From assembly GCF_000312545.1 (NCBI RefSeq), contig NZ_HE997540.1, positions 880,456-919,833 on the forward strand: a stretch of 39,378 bases of DNA. Reading direction: 5' to 3'. This document shows positions 27,022-35,372 of the stretch, one piece after another (position 1 is the first letter of the stretch; each line of letters begins with the position of its first letter). The notes under the pieces were generated by a model, which saw only the letters and a list, made by a program, of their open reading frames with translations, was not told the origin of the DNA and ran no database searches. Both the position numbers and the translations under genes were made by a program. Source of the stretch: Bartonella senegalensis OS02 (lineage in GTDB: Bacteria; Pseudomonadota; Alphaproteobacteria; Rhizobiales; Rhizobiaceae).

Positions 27022-27975
27022 TTAAAAGAGGCCATTTTCACATTGATCAATTTTTTTAAGTTGTGCCAAAATAGTCATTCGGTTTGTAAGCATGGTTAGA
27101 AAAGAAACAAACAGAATAAGACTAGTGATTTTTCCATAAGGAATGGAGCCGATGGAAAAATGTCCAAACAAAGCAGTTATTTGGCTTGCTTCAACTTTTC
27201 CGAGGTTGTAGTTTGTCCAAAAGGAAAAAGCACCAAAGAGCAGTATACTAATAGCACCACCGTAAAACGCACCACGAAGTGCAGTTTTAAAAAAATGCCA
27301 GTCAAATTGTCGTGCAATGAAAAGCGTTTCAGTTCCAAGAAAATATAAGACATTAATAATATGCGCGTTTTCTGCCAGCGCATTGCGTGTGGCAAAAATA
27401 ACCGTCAATATTAGTGAACCTAGAACCAGTATTAAAATTGACAAGCCAATGAAAACAGTTGTTTGTGCCATTGTTGAAAAACGATTCACCCAAACACGGT
27501 GATCATCAAACTGTCCTCCTGGAATGTGCGTTTTGATTGCCTGGTTGATGGCGCGAAAGTTGATCTCTTCTTGTTCTTTCAGTGTTACGATGATAAGGCG
27601 AGGAAGAGGTAATTCATTCAAGTTTAATCCTGTTCCAAGCCACGGTTCGAGCAATTTTTCTGTCGCTTTTTGGTCAACAATTGTGGCATCTTGTACACCA
27701 TGAAATGTTTTAACCAATTTAACCGCATCAAGAAGGGCTTTTTCGGTATCAACATTTTCAATGGGGCGTATTTGAATTGTTGCTTCATAGCTAATTTGGT
27801 TGTTCCAACTGTGAGCAGCACGTTGTACAAAATCAACACCGATTAATGTGAGACTTGAGAGAAATGTCATAATAGCGATCACCGCAACCAATGCTCGACC
27901 AGAAATGTTGTCACTGGGAATAATAGCCGTTGTGGTTTGTTTATTGCTTGTAAAAATTGGAAAAGACTTATTCAT
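27022..27975 (-). CDS. ftsX: FtsX, membrane subunit of the FtsEX division complex
   Basis: 317 aa. Four predicted helices: one near residues 28-48 (ALVAVIAIMTFLSSLTLIGV), then three in the C-terminal half (IGLSILILVLGSLILTVIFA, FYGGAISILLFGAFSFW, ITSLILFVSFLTMLTN). A periplasmic loop between helix 1 and 2 holds the FtsX extracellular domain. FtsEX couples ATP use to activation of septal peptidoglycan hydrolases. The start overlaps the ftsE stop by 8 bases (ATGAATAA). Confidence 0.93.
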   Translation of the reverse strand: MNKSFPIFTSNKQTTTAIIPSDNISGRALVAVIAIMTFLSSLTLIGVDFVQRAAHSWNNQISYEATIQIRPIENVDTEKALLDAVKLVKTFHGVQDATIVDQKATEKLLEPWLGTGLNLNELPLPRLIIVTLKEQEEINFRAINQAIKTHIPGGQFDDHRVWVNRFSTMAQTTVFIGLSILILVLGSLILTVIFATRNALAENAHIINVLYFLGTETLFIARQFDWHFFKTALRGAFYGGAISILLFGAFSFWTNYNLGKVEASQITALFGHFSIGSIPYGKITSLILFVSFLTMLTNRMTILAQLKKIDQCENGLF

Positions 27976-28627
27976 GAATTGTCATCCGTCCATTATGGAG
28001 AAGCATCCGCCGTGCTGCAACTTGTTCCATCAGAGCAATATCATGGGTGGCAATGACGACAGCTGTTCCAAAACGGTTTAATTCAATAAACAAGCGTAGC
28101 AGACGTTTTGCTAAAGGGGGATCAACATTTCCTGTTGGTTCATCCGCAAGCAAAATTTCAGGTTGATCAATCAGTGCGCGTGCAATGGCTACCCTTTGTT
28201 TCTCTCCGCCAGAAAGAACTGGGGGTAAAACATGAATATGATTGCCAAGACCGACCCAACAGAGCAAATCTTCCACTTCACTGCGATAAGTTGCTTCTTC
28301 CTGTCCTTTAATGCGTAATGGTAAAGAGACATTTTCATAAGTGGTCATGTGATCAAGAAGACGAAAATCTTGAAAGACGACACCAATACGTTGTCGTAAT
28401 GCTGGGAGCTCTTGTCGTTTCAGTAATGCTGTATCGTTGCCAAATAAATCAATATGACCGCGGGTGGGTTTGAGCGCCAGAAACATCAGGCGCATTAGTG
28501 AGGTTTTTCCTGCTCCAGAGGCACCAGTGAGAAATTGAAATGATCCGGCAGGAATGTGAAAGCTGATATCACGAAGAATCTCAGGGCCCATTCCATAACG
28601 TAGACCAACATTTTCAAAATGAATCAC
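27968..28627 (-). CDS. ftsE: FtsE, ATPase of the FtsEX division complex
   Basis: 219 aa ABC ATPase. Begins MIHFENVGLRYGMGPEILRD, Walker A LTGASGAGKTSLMRLMFLAL near residue 33-45, Q-loop VVFQDFRLLDHMTTYENVSL, signature LSGGEKQRVAIARALID, Walker B ILLADEPTGNVDP, H-loop VVIATHDIALMEQVAARRML. The MTTYENVSLPLRI stretch is typical of FtsE rather than transporter ATPases. All motor residues are present. Confidence 0.96.
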   Translation of the reverse strand: MIHFENVGLRYGMGPEILRDISFHIPAGSFQFLTGASGAGKTSLMRLMFLALKPTRGHIDLFGNDTALLKRQELPALRQRIGVVFQDFRLLDHMTTYENVSLPLRIKGQEEATYRSEVEDLLCWVGLGNHIHVLPPVLSGGEKQRVAIARALIDQPEILLADEPTGNVDPPLAKRLLRLFIELNRFGTAVVIATHDIALMEQVAARRMLLHNGRMTIHE

Positions 28628-29286
28628 TTTTCGCTACCACTCCTGCTTTTCTCTTACCACTTCTACTTTATTCTTATAAGGACATTTGCTCTTCTTGCTT
28701 TAGGCTCTTGGTTTTGTTTATTACTTAACACTCCTCACTCTTTTTCCATAACAAAAACAGTGAAGGAAAAAGAGTGCTTCTTAGAATACCTATCAATTGT
28801 TCCATTTTGCTTCTTTACTTTTGTTTATGATTTTAGCAGGAATTTCAAGGTGATTCTAGCAGAAACGTGCAGGCAACTTTTTCTATTTTTAAGTTTAGTC
28901 TTGGTCTTGCTTGTTTGGTTATGGAAGAATTGTTGTTTCTTTAATGGCTTCAGACGGTGTTAGAATTTATAGTTTGTTGTTTTGAATGTTTGTTTTCAAT
29001 CATTTCTCATGTGTTGTTGAGAAGGAGTTTCTGTTTTAGAAACCTTAAAAATTTCCTTATCGTTCTTTTTCTCTTTTGCCAAAGAAGTATTGATTTATAA
29101 TGATAATTTAATCATTTTGCAATGTGAATGAAAATTTCGAATACAGTAAGATCCCCCTCATTTAAAATCTTTCGTTTGTCTTTCATAAGAGAGCAATCTA
29201 TGGGTAAAAACCGTTTAAGAAAGGTGTAAAGAGGCCTGTCATCAATTCTCTGATATAAGAGTAATCGTAATATTTTGAGCTCCTCA
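28628..29286. other. Spacer between ftsE and the 60-bp repeat
   Basis: No believable gene; a hydrophobic 114-codon plus-strand frame at 28619-28963 begins inside ftsE, is T-rich and has no ribosome site. At 29099-29116 there is a perfect dyad AATGATAATTTAATCATT, the kind of AT-rich palindrome that some iron or metal regulators use, but nothing nearby shows what it would control. Confidence 0.45.
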
Positions 29287-29406
29287 AGAGAAGAGTGGTG
29301 CTGGATTTAAGAATAGGAGTATTGGCTTATAGTTTTACCGGTGGCTAGAGAAGAGTGGTGCTGGATTTAAGAATAGGAGTATTGGCTTATAGTTTTACCG
29401 GTGGCT
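29287..29406. repeat. Perfect 60-bp tandem repeat, two copies
   Basis: Units 29287-29346 and 29347-29406 are identical over all 60 bases, each starting AGAGAAGAGTGGTGCTGGAT and ending TTTTACCGGTGGCT. Non-coding. Identity without a single difference means either very recent duplication or homogenisation. The second copy's end forms the left arm of the inverted repeat that follows; the first copy carries the same ACCGGTGGCT arm. Confidence 0.97.
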
Positions 29407-29456
29407 TTAGCAGAAATGCTGAGCTTATTTGAGCATAAAGGCTAAAGCCCACCGGT
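29397..29456. terminator. Large inverted repeat downstream of acs
   Basis: Left arm 29397-29410 (ACCGGTGGCTTTAG) pairs with right arm 29442-29456 (CTAAAGCCCACCGGT) with one bulged base; a smaller inner stem ATGCT/AGCAT lies in the loop (29416-29420 and 29432-29436). It begins 12 bases after the acs stop on the minus strand and is followed there by AAAACTAT rather than a strong T run, so it may be a terminator, an mRNA-stabilising hairpin or a cruciform. Confidence 0.65.
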
Positions 29457-29467
29457 GGTATTTTGCC

Positions 29468-31426
29468 TTAAGCCGTGATTTCTCTATTTTGGCGATTGGC
29501 AATAAGATCATCAACGACTTGTGGTTCGGCAAGGGTTGAAGTATCTCCTAAATTGTCAAAATTATTTTCAGCAATTTTTCGCAAAATCCGTCTCATAATT
29601 TTTCCTGATCGCGTTTTGGGGAGTTGAGGGGTAAATTGTATTTTATCCAATATGGCAATGGAGCCTATTTCTCTTCTGACATGCTTAATAAGCTCTTGAT
29701 GCAATGCTTCACTTGGGGGTGTTCCTTCCATGAGGGTGACAAAACTATAAATTCCTTGCCCCTTAATGGGATGAGGATAACCAACAACAGCAGCTTCTGA
29801 AACAGCACGATGCGAAACAAGTGCTGATTCAATTTCTGCTGTTCCTAGTCTGTGTCCAGAAACATTGAGAATGTCATCTACCCGTCCTGTAATCCAGTAA
29901 TAGCCATCGCTATCCCGCCTACAGCCATCGCCGGTAAAATATTTTCCTTTATAGGTAGAAAAATAGGTTTCAATAAAGCGTTCATGGTCATTATAGAGGG
30001 TGCGCATTTGTCCTGGCCATGAGTCAATAATGCAAAGATTGCCTTCTGCCTCACCTTCCAAAATATTTCCTTGCTCGTCGATGATTTGGAGTTGTACTCC
30101 GAAAAAAGGACGTGTGGCAGAGCCTGCTTTAAGGCGGGTTGCGCCGGGAAGGGGGGTAATCATATGCCCTCCTGTTTCTGTTTGCCACCACGTGTCAAGA
30201 ATAGGACAGTGATTGTTGCCAACCGTATGATAAAACCATTCCCATGCTTCTGGATTAATCGGTTCGCCCACGGTGCCTAGCAGGCGCAAGGATGTTCTTT
30301 TCGAGTGTTCAACAAATGAATTTCCTGCACCCATTAAGGCGCGAATAGCTGTTGGTGCGGTGTAGAATATGTTGACTTGGTGCTTATCAACAATTTCCCA
30401 GAATCTGCCTTTATCAGGAAAGGTTGGTGTACCTTCAAACATTAATGTAGTGGCACCGTTGCATAAGGGACCATAAACTAAGTAAGAATGCCCGGTAATC
30501 CAACCAATATCAGCAGTGCACCAGTAAATTTCACCAGCATGATAATCAAAAACATATTTATGGGTTATCGCGGCATAAACAAGATAGCCTGCTGTTGTAT
30601 GTAAAACACCTTTGGGTTTGCCTGTAGAACCAGAGGTGTAAAGAATAAAAAGGGGATCTTCAGCATTCATTTGTTCTACAGGGCAGTCTGTTTTTGCATG
30701 GGGCATTTCCTCATGGTACCAAAAATCCCGTCCCTCTACCCAATTAATTGGTCCGCAGGTACGTCGTATGACCATGACTTGGTCCACATGCACGTTTTGC
30801 TGAGCAGCAATCTCAATGGCATGGTCCACATTGTCTTTTAAGTTAATCCGTTTGCCGCCACGCAAGCCCTGATCCCCGGTAATGATGAAGGTCGATTCAC
30901 AGTCAACAATGCGTCCTGCTATTGCTTCAGGAGAAAAACCAGCGAAAATCACCGAATGAATGGCACCAATGCGGGCACAAGCGAGCATGGCATAGGCGGC
31001 TTCAGGAATCATAGTTAAGTAAATGGTGACTTTGTCACCTTTTTTGACCCCGTGGTTCTTTAAAATATTGGCAAAACGGCAAACATGTTCATGAAGCTCG
31101 TGATAGGTTATTTTTTTATCGTGATAAGGATTATCTCCTTCCCAAATCAGAGCAATTTTATCACCATGGGTTTTTAGGTGGCGATCAATGCAATTATAGG
31201 CAACATTTGTTATGCCATCCTCGTACCATTGAATCGAGATATCACCATTAAAAGACGTGTTTTTTACTTTTGTAAAAGGTTTAAACCATTCAATGCATTG
31301 ACCATGTTTTGCCCAGAAGCTTTCTGGATTATTGATGCTTTCTTGATACCACTGTTGATAAGTTTCCTCGTTAATGAAAGCAGTTTTTTTAATATCCTCT
31401 GGTATTGGATAGATTTTTTCAGACAT
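29468..31426 (-). CDS. acsA: Acetyl-CoA synthetase
   Basis: 652 aa, normal length. Activates acetate to acetyl-AMP and then acetyl-CoA; cytoplasmic. Motifs of the AMP-forming family: [20 protein letters not shown] near 263 (P-loop), [54 protein letters not shown] (hinge Asp) and [18 protein letters not shown] near 605 with the lysine that is acetylated to switch the enzyme off in other bacteria. ATG at 31426 follows AGAGGGAAC. Stands alone; the inverted repeat follows its stop. Confidence 0.97.
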   Translation of the reverse strand: MSEKIYPIPEDIKKTAFINEETYQQWYQESINNPESFWAKHGQCIEWFKPFTKVKNTSFNGDISIQWYEDGITNVAYNCIDRHLKTHGDKIALIWEGDNPYHDKKITYHELHEHVCRFANILKNHGVKKGDKVTIYLTMIPEAAYAMLACARIGAIHSVIFAGFSPEAIAGRIVDCESTFIITGDQGLRGGKRINLKDNVDHAIEIAAQQNVHVDQVMVIRRTCGPINWVEGRDFWYHEEMPHAKTDCPVEQMNAEDPLFILYTSGSTGKPKGVLHTTAGYLVYAAITHKYVFDYHAGEIYWCTADIGWITGHSYLVYGPLCNGATTLMFEGTPTFPDKGRFWEIVDKHQVNIFYTAPTAIRALMGAGNSFVEHSKRTSLRLLGTVGEPINPEAWEWFYHTVGNNHCPILDTWWQTETGGHMITPLPGATRLKAGSATRPFFGVQLQIIDEQGNILEGEAEGNLCIIDSWPGQMRTLYNDHERFIETYFSTYKGKYFTGDGCRRDSDGYYWITGRVDDILNVSGHRLGTAEIESALVSHRAVSEAAVVGYPHPIKGQGIYSFVTLMEGTPPSEALHQELIKHVRREIGSIAILDKIQFTPQLPKTRSGKIMRRILRKIAENNFDNLGDTSTLAEPQVVDDLIANRQNREITA

Positions 31427-31766
31427 ATGTTCCCTCTTTTTATTTACTATAGGGAAAAATCAGCCACTATATTTTTTAGGCAAAACTTCCCCATAAGCTT
31501 TTCATTTTGAGGTTAGATTAAATGACAAAAATTGAAATAGTCAATTTTAAAAATTTAATGTGATGATATTAAAGAGGGTATTTCGTGCTGCTTTGAGGTG
31601 CTTCAATGCGGCAAAGCGTACTATATTATAGAACTTTTTATAGATATATAATATATAAAGAAATTAATTTTTAAAACGGCTTAAAAAAGAGAGATGAAGG
31701 CGCTTTATCGCTTTGAATATTTTTTATTTTTATTCTCTTGTTTTGAAAAGAAATATTGTTACGATA
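31427..31766. other. AT-rich spacer between acs and the bacteriocin-like module
   Basis: Must hold the acs promoter. From about 31590 the base composition drops sharply in GC. No gene seen. A weak hairpin GCGCTTTATCGC lies near 31701. This is where the duplicated module ends on its left side. Confidence 0.45.
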
Positions 31767-31949
31767 TTAATATAAACCAAAATATCTGCGCAAGAGATCA
31801 AAAATAATGAACAGAATTACTGTATATAATGTTGATTCTATAACTACTTTCCAACTGTAATCACAAATTTTTTTTAAACCAATAGCATGTATAGGGATGA
31901 ATAGAATGAGAATGCAAAACAGTCTTATGATTTCATAACGAATGTTCAT
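31767..31949 (-). CDS. Small two-helix membrane protein A, candidate immunity protein
   Basis: 60 aa. Begins MNIRYEIIRLFCILILFIPI, then a short charged middle (LKKICDYSWK), a second helix (TLYTVILFIIFDLL) and the tail RRYFGLY shared with proteins B and D. Two hydrophobic helices with a polar loop fit a small inner-membrane protein. It lies downstream of a glycine-rich peptide gene on the same strand with other paralogs, which is how bacteriocin immunity genes are arranged; colicin V immunity protein is a small two-helix protein too. Function is inferred. Alternative: a small hydrophobic toxin. Confidence 0.7.
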   Translation of the reverse strand: MNIRYEIIRLFCILILFIPIHAIGLKKICDYSWKVVIESTLYTVILFIIFDLLRRYFGLY

Positions 31950-32036
31950 TACAAAAAATCTTAGTTATAGTATATGAGATTAGTGGATATCTCTGAAAAT
32001 TATTTTTTAGTATTCTCGCAACTTATCCGATAAATG

Positions 32037-32219
32037 TTAATATAAACCGAAATATCTACGCAAAAAATTAGCAATAAAGAACATAATAACTGACGTTAAT
32101 GCCATTAGCATAGACAATCTCCAGCCTACGCCATTGAATATTCTAAAAGAAATGGTAATTATAGGAGTCATTATAATGAGCATGAAAAATAGTCTTACGA
32201 TTTCAGAATAAATACTCAT
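32037..32219 (-). CDS. Small two-helix membrane protein B, candidate immunity protein
   Basis: 60 aa, MSIYSEIVRLFFMLIIMTPI at the start and ANFLRRYFGLY at the end, with FNGVGWRLS in the loop. An AGGA lies about 10 bases upstream. It closely matches the broken paralog C (33473-33646) over most of its length, although by map position it corresponds to D. It is the first small membrane gene after the broken peptide gene of the left unit. Confidence 0.72.
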   Translation of the reverse strand: MSIYSEIVRLFFMLIIMTPIITISFRIFNGVGWRLSMLMALTSVIMFFIANFLRRYFGLY

Positions 32220-32365
32220 TATAGCAAAATCCTGACTATAAGATGTGGTTCATAATAGATATCTCTGAAACTTATTTCATCCTGCTATATTTAGTTTGAA
32301 ATATTTTCCGAAAAAAATTACAGATTATTAACTTCAGAGATATCTTTGTAGTTATTCTCTATAAA

Positions 32366-32632
32366 TTAGAACCAACACTCATGAGCTTTTTCCATAAAGC
32401 CCACAGATCACCTGTTAACAATCCACCTGTGACACCTATGAAGCTACGTGAAAGCGCATCTGCTAGTCCTCCAGTCTAGAAACCTCTCCATGCTCCAGCT
32501 ACTCCTGTTGCAAAACCTATATGCAAGCTCTCTGAAATTATGTAAGAGGCAAAATCACTAGGGCTACAAGCACTTCCATAAACAGGTGTTGAATCATTTA
32601 TAGTATAAGTTAAACCTGAAAAAATTTCTCAT
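32366..32632 (-). pseudogene. Broken second copy of the glycine-rich bacteriocin-like peptide gene
   Basis: Same start signal (GGAGGAG then ATG at 32632) as the intact copy. A short deletion after the fourth codon (GGCTC replaced by TTC) shifts the frame, giving a stop after 12 codons. Correcting for it restores GLTYTINDSTPVYGSACS, identical to the intact gene, followed by a quite different core (PSDFASYIISESLHIGFATG, VAGAWRGF) that carries an in-frame TAG, and a second shift before the conserved end KAHECWF. So leader and tail are conserved, the core is not. Confidence 0.88.
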
Positions 32633-32984
32633 GTTACTCCTCCTTAATTATCTCTATTAAAAACAGTATCACAATAATACATTTCAAATGAATATCATGA
32701 ATTTTAGAGAAGTTTCAAACATAATTTTTAAAAATAGAAATAAAAATATTATATAAATTATAGATACATTATATATATTCTTTTTTATGAAATATTATCC
32801 TTAATTATATGATAATATTATTTATAATATTTTAATTTATAAAAAATAAAGACCTTTTTTATTAACTATAGTTTGAAATTGGAAGCATTTTGCATCTGAC
32901 AACTTGGTATTTTTCTCTTGATTTACGAGAATAACAAGGAAATATATTTATACCGTTTTTGAACTCAGTTGTGTTGCTAGTGTT

Positions 32985-33125
32985 ATGCGTTTGCTTGGTG
33001 AATTTTTGTTTTTAGGCGATTGCTGTATGCATCTTACCTTGTTCGGTATGCAAAAAGCCTCTCTGGTATTTATGATTGCGCCCATGCTGGTTTGCATGGC
33101 TCTTAGTACTTTAGGGATTTATTGA
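32985..33125 (+). other. Conserved repeat tail with a short open frame, left copy
   Basis: Plus-strand frame of 46 codons from ATG (MRLLGEFLFLGDCCMHLTLF, ending ALSTLGIY), hydrophobic at the C-terminal half. No ribosome site precedes it. The right copy (34670-34831) has the same frame with in-frame length changes only. The opposite strand is also partly open. Probably a fragment of an older gene carried in both module units; I do not recognise the parent. Confidence 0.4.
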
Positions 33126-33249
33126 GTTAGACAGCTTACACTATAATTGGGAAGTTACATTTACAACTATGTTTTAAGCACCTATTTGTCTACTTTAAAC
33201 ACTTAGCAGAAAACAAATTCTTTACACACACTGAAGAGATTAGTTTATA

Positions 33250-33390
33250 TTACAAACCAACATAGTTCAATAAAAAACCAATAAGAAATAATATAGATCT
33301 TATTAATAATGATTTTTTAGAGAATATTCCTAACTGTAAAAATAAAATTATAATAAATAAACTCCAAAAATATTGCTATAAGCGATTCAA
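33250..33390 (-). pseudogene. Decayed small membrane protein E
   Basis: From a TTG at 33390 the frame reads NRL, a TAG, then QYFWSLFIIILFLQLGIFSK and later IRSILFLIGFLLNYVGL before the stop. The plan (hydrophobic helix, basic loop, hydrophobic helix, Y.GL end) matches proteins A-D, but there is a nonsense codon and no good start. Seen as a remnant of a fifth small membrane gene. It has no counterpart left of protein A. Confidence 0.5.
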
Positions 33391-33472
33391 TATTTTTATA
33401 AAAACTTTGTTATTCGTTTTTTGAAATTGATTAAATAAGTATTAGAATAACTTAAAATATCTACGCAAAAAA

Positions 33473-33646
33473 TCAGAGATGAATACGCAAAGAATCAGAG
33501 ATAAAGAACATAATAACTGACGTTAATGCCATTAAAATAGACAATTTCCAACCCATACCACTGAGTACTTTAAAAGGAATGGCAATTATAGGAGTCATTA
33601 TAATGAGCATGAAAAATAGTCTTACAATTTCAGAATAAATATCCAT
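33473..33646 (-). pseudogene. Truncated small membrane protein C
   Basis: 57 codons from the ATG at 33646: MDIYSEIVRLFFMLIIMTPI, then LSGMGWKLSILMALTSVIMF and a changed end SDSLRIHL. It is close to protein B (32037-32219) until the tail. A tandem duplication of about 21 bases (CGCAAAAAATCAGAGATGAA next to CGCAAAGAATCAGAGATAAA, 33463-33503) has shifted the frame so that the conserved RRYFGLY tail is lost. Both helices remain, so it could still be made; whether it works is open. Confidence 0.7.
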
Positions 33647-33736
33647 TATAACAAAATCCTAGTTATACTATATGAGATTAGTAAATACCTCTAAAAATTA
33701 TTTTTTTCAGTGTTATCGCAACTCATCTAATAAAGA

Positions 33737-33919
33737 TTAATATAAACCAAAGTACCTACACAAACTATCCAAAATAAGGAGCACAACTCCTCCCGATAAT
33801 GATGTTATGATAGCTAACTTCCAACTCCGACCACAGCATACTTTGATAATAGTAGTATAGAGAGAGACAAATACAACAAACATACAAAATATTCTTATTA
33901 TTTCATAATGAATATTCAT
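33737..33919 (-). CDS. Small two-helix membrane protein D, candidate immunity protein
   Basis: 60 aa: MNIHYEIIRIFCMFVVFVSL, loop KVCCGRSWK, helix SLSGGVVLLILDSL, tail CRYFGLY. AGGA about 10 bases before the start. It begins 142 bases after the stop of the intact glycine-rich peptide on the same strand, which makes it the best candidate for the cognate immunity protein. N-terminus and loop resemble protein A more than B or C. Confidence 0.75.
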   Translation of the reverse strand: MNIHYEIIRIFCMFVVFVSLYTTIIKVCCGRSWKLAIITSLSGGVVLLILDSLCRYFGLY

Positions 33920-34060
33920 TATAACAAAATCCTGATTATAAGATGTGACCCATAGTAGATATCTCTAAAAATTATTTTATCCATAGATATAGATAATTAA
34001 CTTTAGTGTATTTACAAAATTATCAATTTCAGAGATATCTTTGTTGCTATTCTCTATAAA

Positions 34061-34330
34061 TTAGAACCAACACTCATGAGCTTTCTGGACGAACCCCCAA
34101 CCAAAACCTCCTATGAATCCCGTTGTAAAACCTGCAACTCCACCTGAAAATGCACCTGCTGGTCCTCCAGTTATACTACCCAGAACTGCTCCGCCTAATC
34201 CTGCTTGCACCCCTGCGTTGAAGCCTTGTGAATTCATATGAGACATAAAATCATTAACGCTACAAGCACTTCCATAAACAGGTGTTGAATCATTTATAGT
34301 ATAAGTTAAACCTGAGCCAAAATTTCTCAT
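34061..34330 (-). CDS. Glycine-rich colicin-V-like bacteriocin candidate
   Basis: 89 aa, ATG at 34330 with a strong AAGGAGGAG upstream. Residues 1-24 (MRNFGSGLTYTINDSTPVYG then SACS) are shared exactly with the broken copy. Residues 36-80 form a glycine/alanine-rich hydrophobic core with many GxxxG steps (GVQAGLGGAVLGSITGGPAG, GFIGGFGWGF), ending KAHECWF. Two cysteines, C23 and C87, one at each end of the core. Class II microcins such as colicin V have a similar Gly-rich core, small size and an adjacent two-helix immunity gene. A standard double-glycine leader is not obvious, and no peptidase-exporter is nearby. Alternatives: holin-like or other membrane-active peptide. Confidence 0.72.
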   Translation of the reverse strand: MRNFGSGLTYTINDSTPVYGSACSVNDFMSHMNSQGFNAGVQAGLGGAVLGSITGGPAGAFSGGVAGFTTGFIGGFGWGFVQKAHECWF

Positions 34331-34669
34331 GTTACTCCTCCTTAATTATCTCTATTAATATTAAAACAGCATCATAATGATACATTTCAAATGACTATCA
34401 TGCATTTTAAAGAGGTATCAAATATAATTTTTAAACTTATCAATAAAAATTCTGTTTATATTATTTATATATGAAATTATTATTCTTAATAAGATAATAA
34501 TATTATTTATAATAATTTAACTTATAAAAAATAAAGACCTTTTTTATTAAATATAGTTTGAAATTGGAAGCATTTTGCATCTGACAAATTGGTATTTTTC
34601 TCTTGATTTACGAGAATAACAAGGAAATATATTTATATCATTCTTGAATTCAGTTGCTTTGCTAGTGTT

Positions 34670-34831
34670 ATGCGTTTGCTTGGTGAATTTTTGTTTTTAG
34701 GCGATTGCTGTGTGCATCTTACTTTGTTCGGTATACGGAAAGCTTCTATGCTATCATTGTCTTTCATGATTGCGCCCATGCTGGTTTGCATGGCTCTTAG
34801 TACTTTCTTGGGCATTTTAGGTGTTTATTGA
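34670..34831 (+). other. Conserved repeat tail with a short open frame, right copy
   Basis: 53-codon plus-strand frame, MRLLGEFLFLGDCCVHLTLF then IRKASMLSLSFMIAPMLVCM and ALSTFLGILGVY. Same as the left copy apart from substitutions and indels that are multiples of three. The minus strand is open too (34633-34815, a basic 60-codon frame ending TLAKQLNSRMI), in the same direction as the bacteriocin candidate. No ribosome site supports either strand. Confidence 0.4.
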
Positions 34832-35080
34832 ACCAAGCGGCTTACGCTGAAATATGGGCGCTGCATTGATGTTTTAAACTTCTTCTTACCTGTTTTATGC
34901 CATTGTTACGTGAGGCAATTGTTCACAGGTATCGGAAGAGTTGAGAGAATTCGTAGTTTTTAATCGAAATCATCGCGACATCCGTGTGGAATGTTTTGTT
35001 TGCCATTCGTGTGCATTTCACCTTTATTGTTTTGCCTTTATATTAAGGATTTCTTTCTTGTAACGCTTTAGGTGCAGAGG
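34832..35080. other. Spacer right of the module
   Basis: Higher GC than the module; marks the right border of the duplicated AT-rich element. No gene or RNA seen. Confidence 0.4.
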
Positions 35081-35220
35081 CGGTCAGAGAAGGCGTTTTG
35101 CAAAGTGGAGCCAACATGCGAGAATATGAGAGCTAAATTGTAGGATTGTTGTAACGCCGTTGTACGTGTTGAGGATGTGTTGGAGAACATGCCCATGGAA
35201 AGTTTTGAAAAACTGGATTT
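35081..35220 (-). pseudogene. Decayed duplicate of the yggS 3' end
   Basis: This stretch resembles the last coding part of yggS (35376-35480): GAGCCAACATGCGAGAATAT against GAGCCAATGCGAAGAACATT, GAGCTAAATTGTAG against GAGCCAAATTGTAG, and ACATGCCCATGGAAAGTTTT against ACATGCCCATGGAAAGCTTT. Insertions break the frame. It lies about 295 bases beyond the real 3' end, the same arrangement as the ftsK remnants. Confidence 0.8.
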
Positions 35221-35372
35221 TTGGCTTATTTTTCTAAAATTGAAAAATAAGAACTTGGTTTTTTTTCTGCTAGGGCCGTGATTTTAGTGAGGGGAATATT
35301 TTTTCTCGTTTCTGTTGTTTGTGGTTTTGGTCGGGTTTTTAATGCAATGAATTTACATTAGGAGGAATTGCT

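Larger units (their letters stand above)
31767..33126. repeat. Left unit of the duplicated bacteriocin-like module
   Basis: Matches 33473-34831 in order and spacing: small membrane gene, small membrane gene, peptide gene, AT-rich upstream region, and a conserved segment with TTTGAAATTGGAAGCATTTT and CTTGATTTACGAGAATAACA. Corresponding landmarks are offset by 1695-1700 bases on the membrane-gene and peptide side. The 350 bases at 32633-32984 hold no gene but are conserved with 34331-34669, so they likely include the peptide promoter. An AT stem (ATAAAAAA...TTTTTTAT) occurs in both copies. Confidence 0.9.
33473..34831. repeat. Right unit of the duplicated bacteriocin-like module
   Basis: Second copy of the unit at 31767-33126, with the intact peptide gene. 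Flanking DNA before each membrane gene is conserved by position: the DNA before 33646 matches that before 31949 (CTAGTTATACTATATGAGAT versus CTTAGTTATAGTATATGAGA), and the DNA before 33919 matches that before 32219 (CCTGATTATAAGATGTG versus CCTGACTATAAGATGTG). An extra decayed small gene (33250-33390) lies left of this unit. Confidence 0.9.

Noticed and set aside
28619..28963. 114-codon hydrophobic plus-strand frame starting inside ftsE
   Set aside because: Starts on the antisense of ftsE, T-rich run, no ribosome site; hydrophobicity follows from T content.
31767..34831. CRISPR array or phage attachment site explaining the repeats
   Set aside because: Repeat units are 1.7 kb gene modules, not short regularly spaced repeats, and no integrase or tRNA gene is present.
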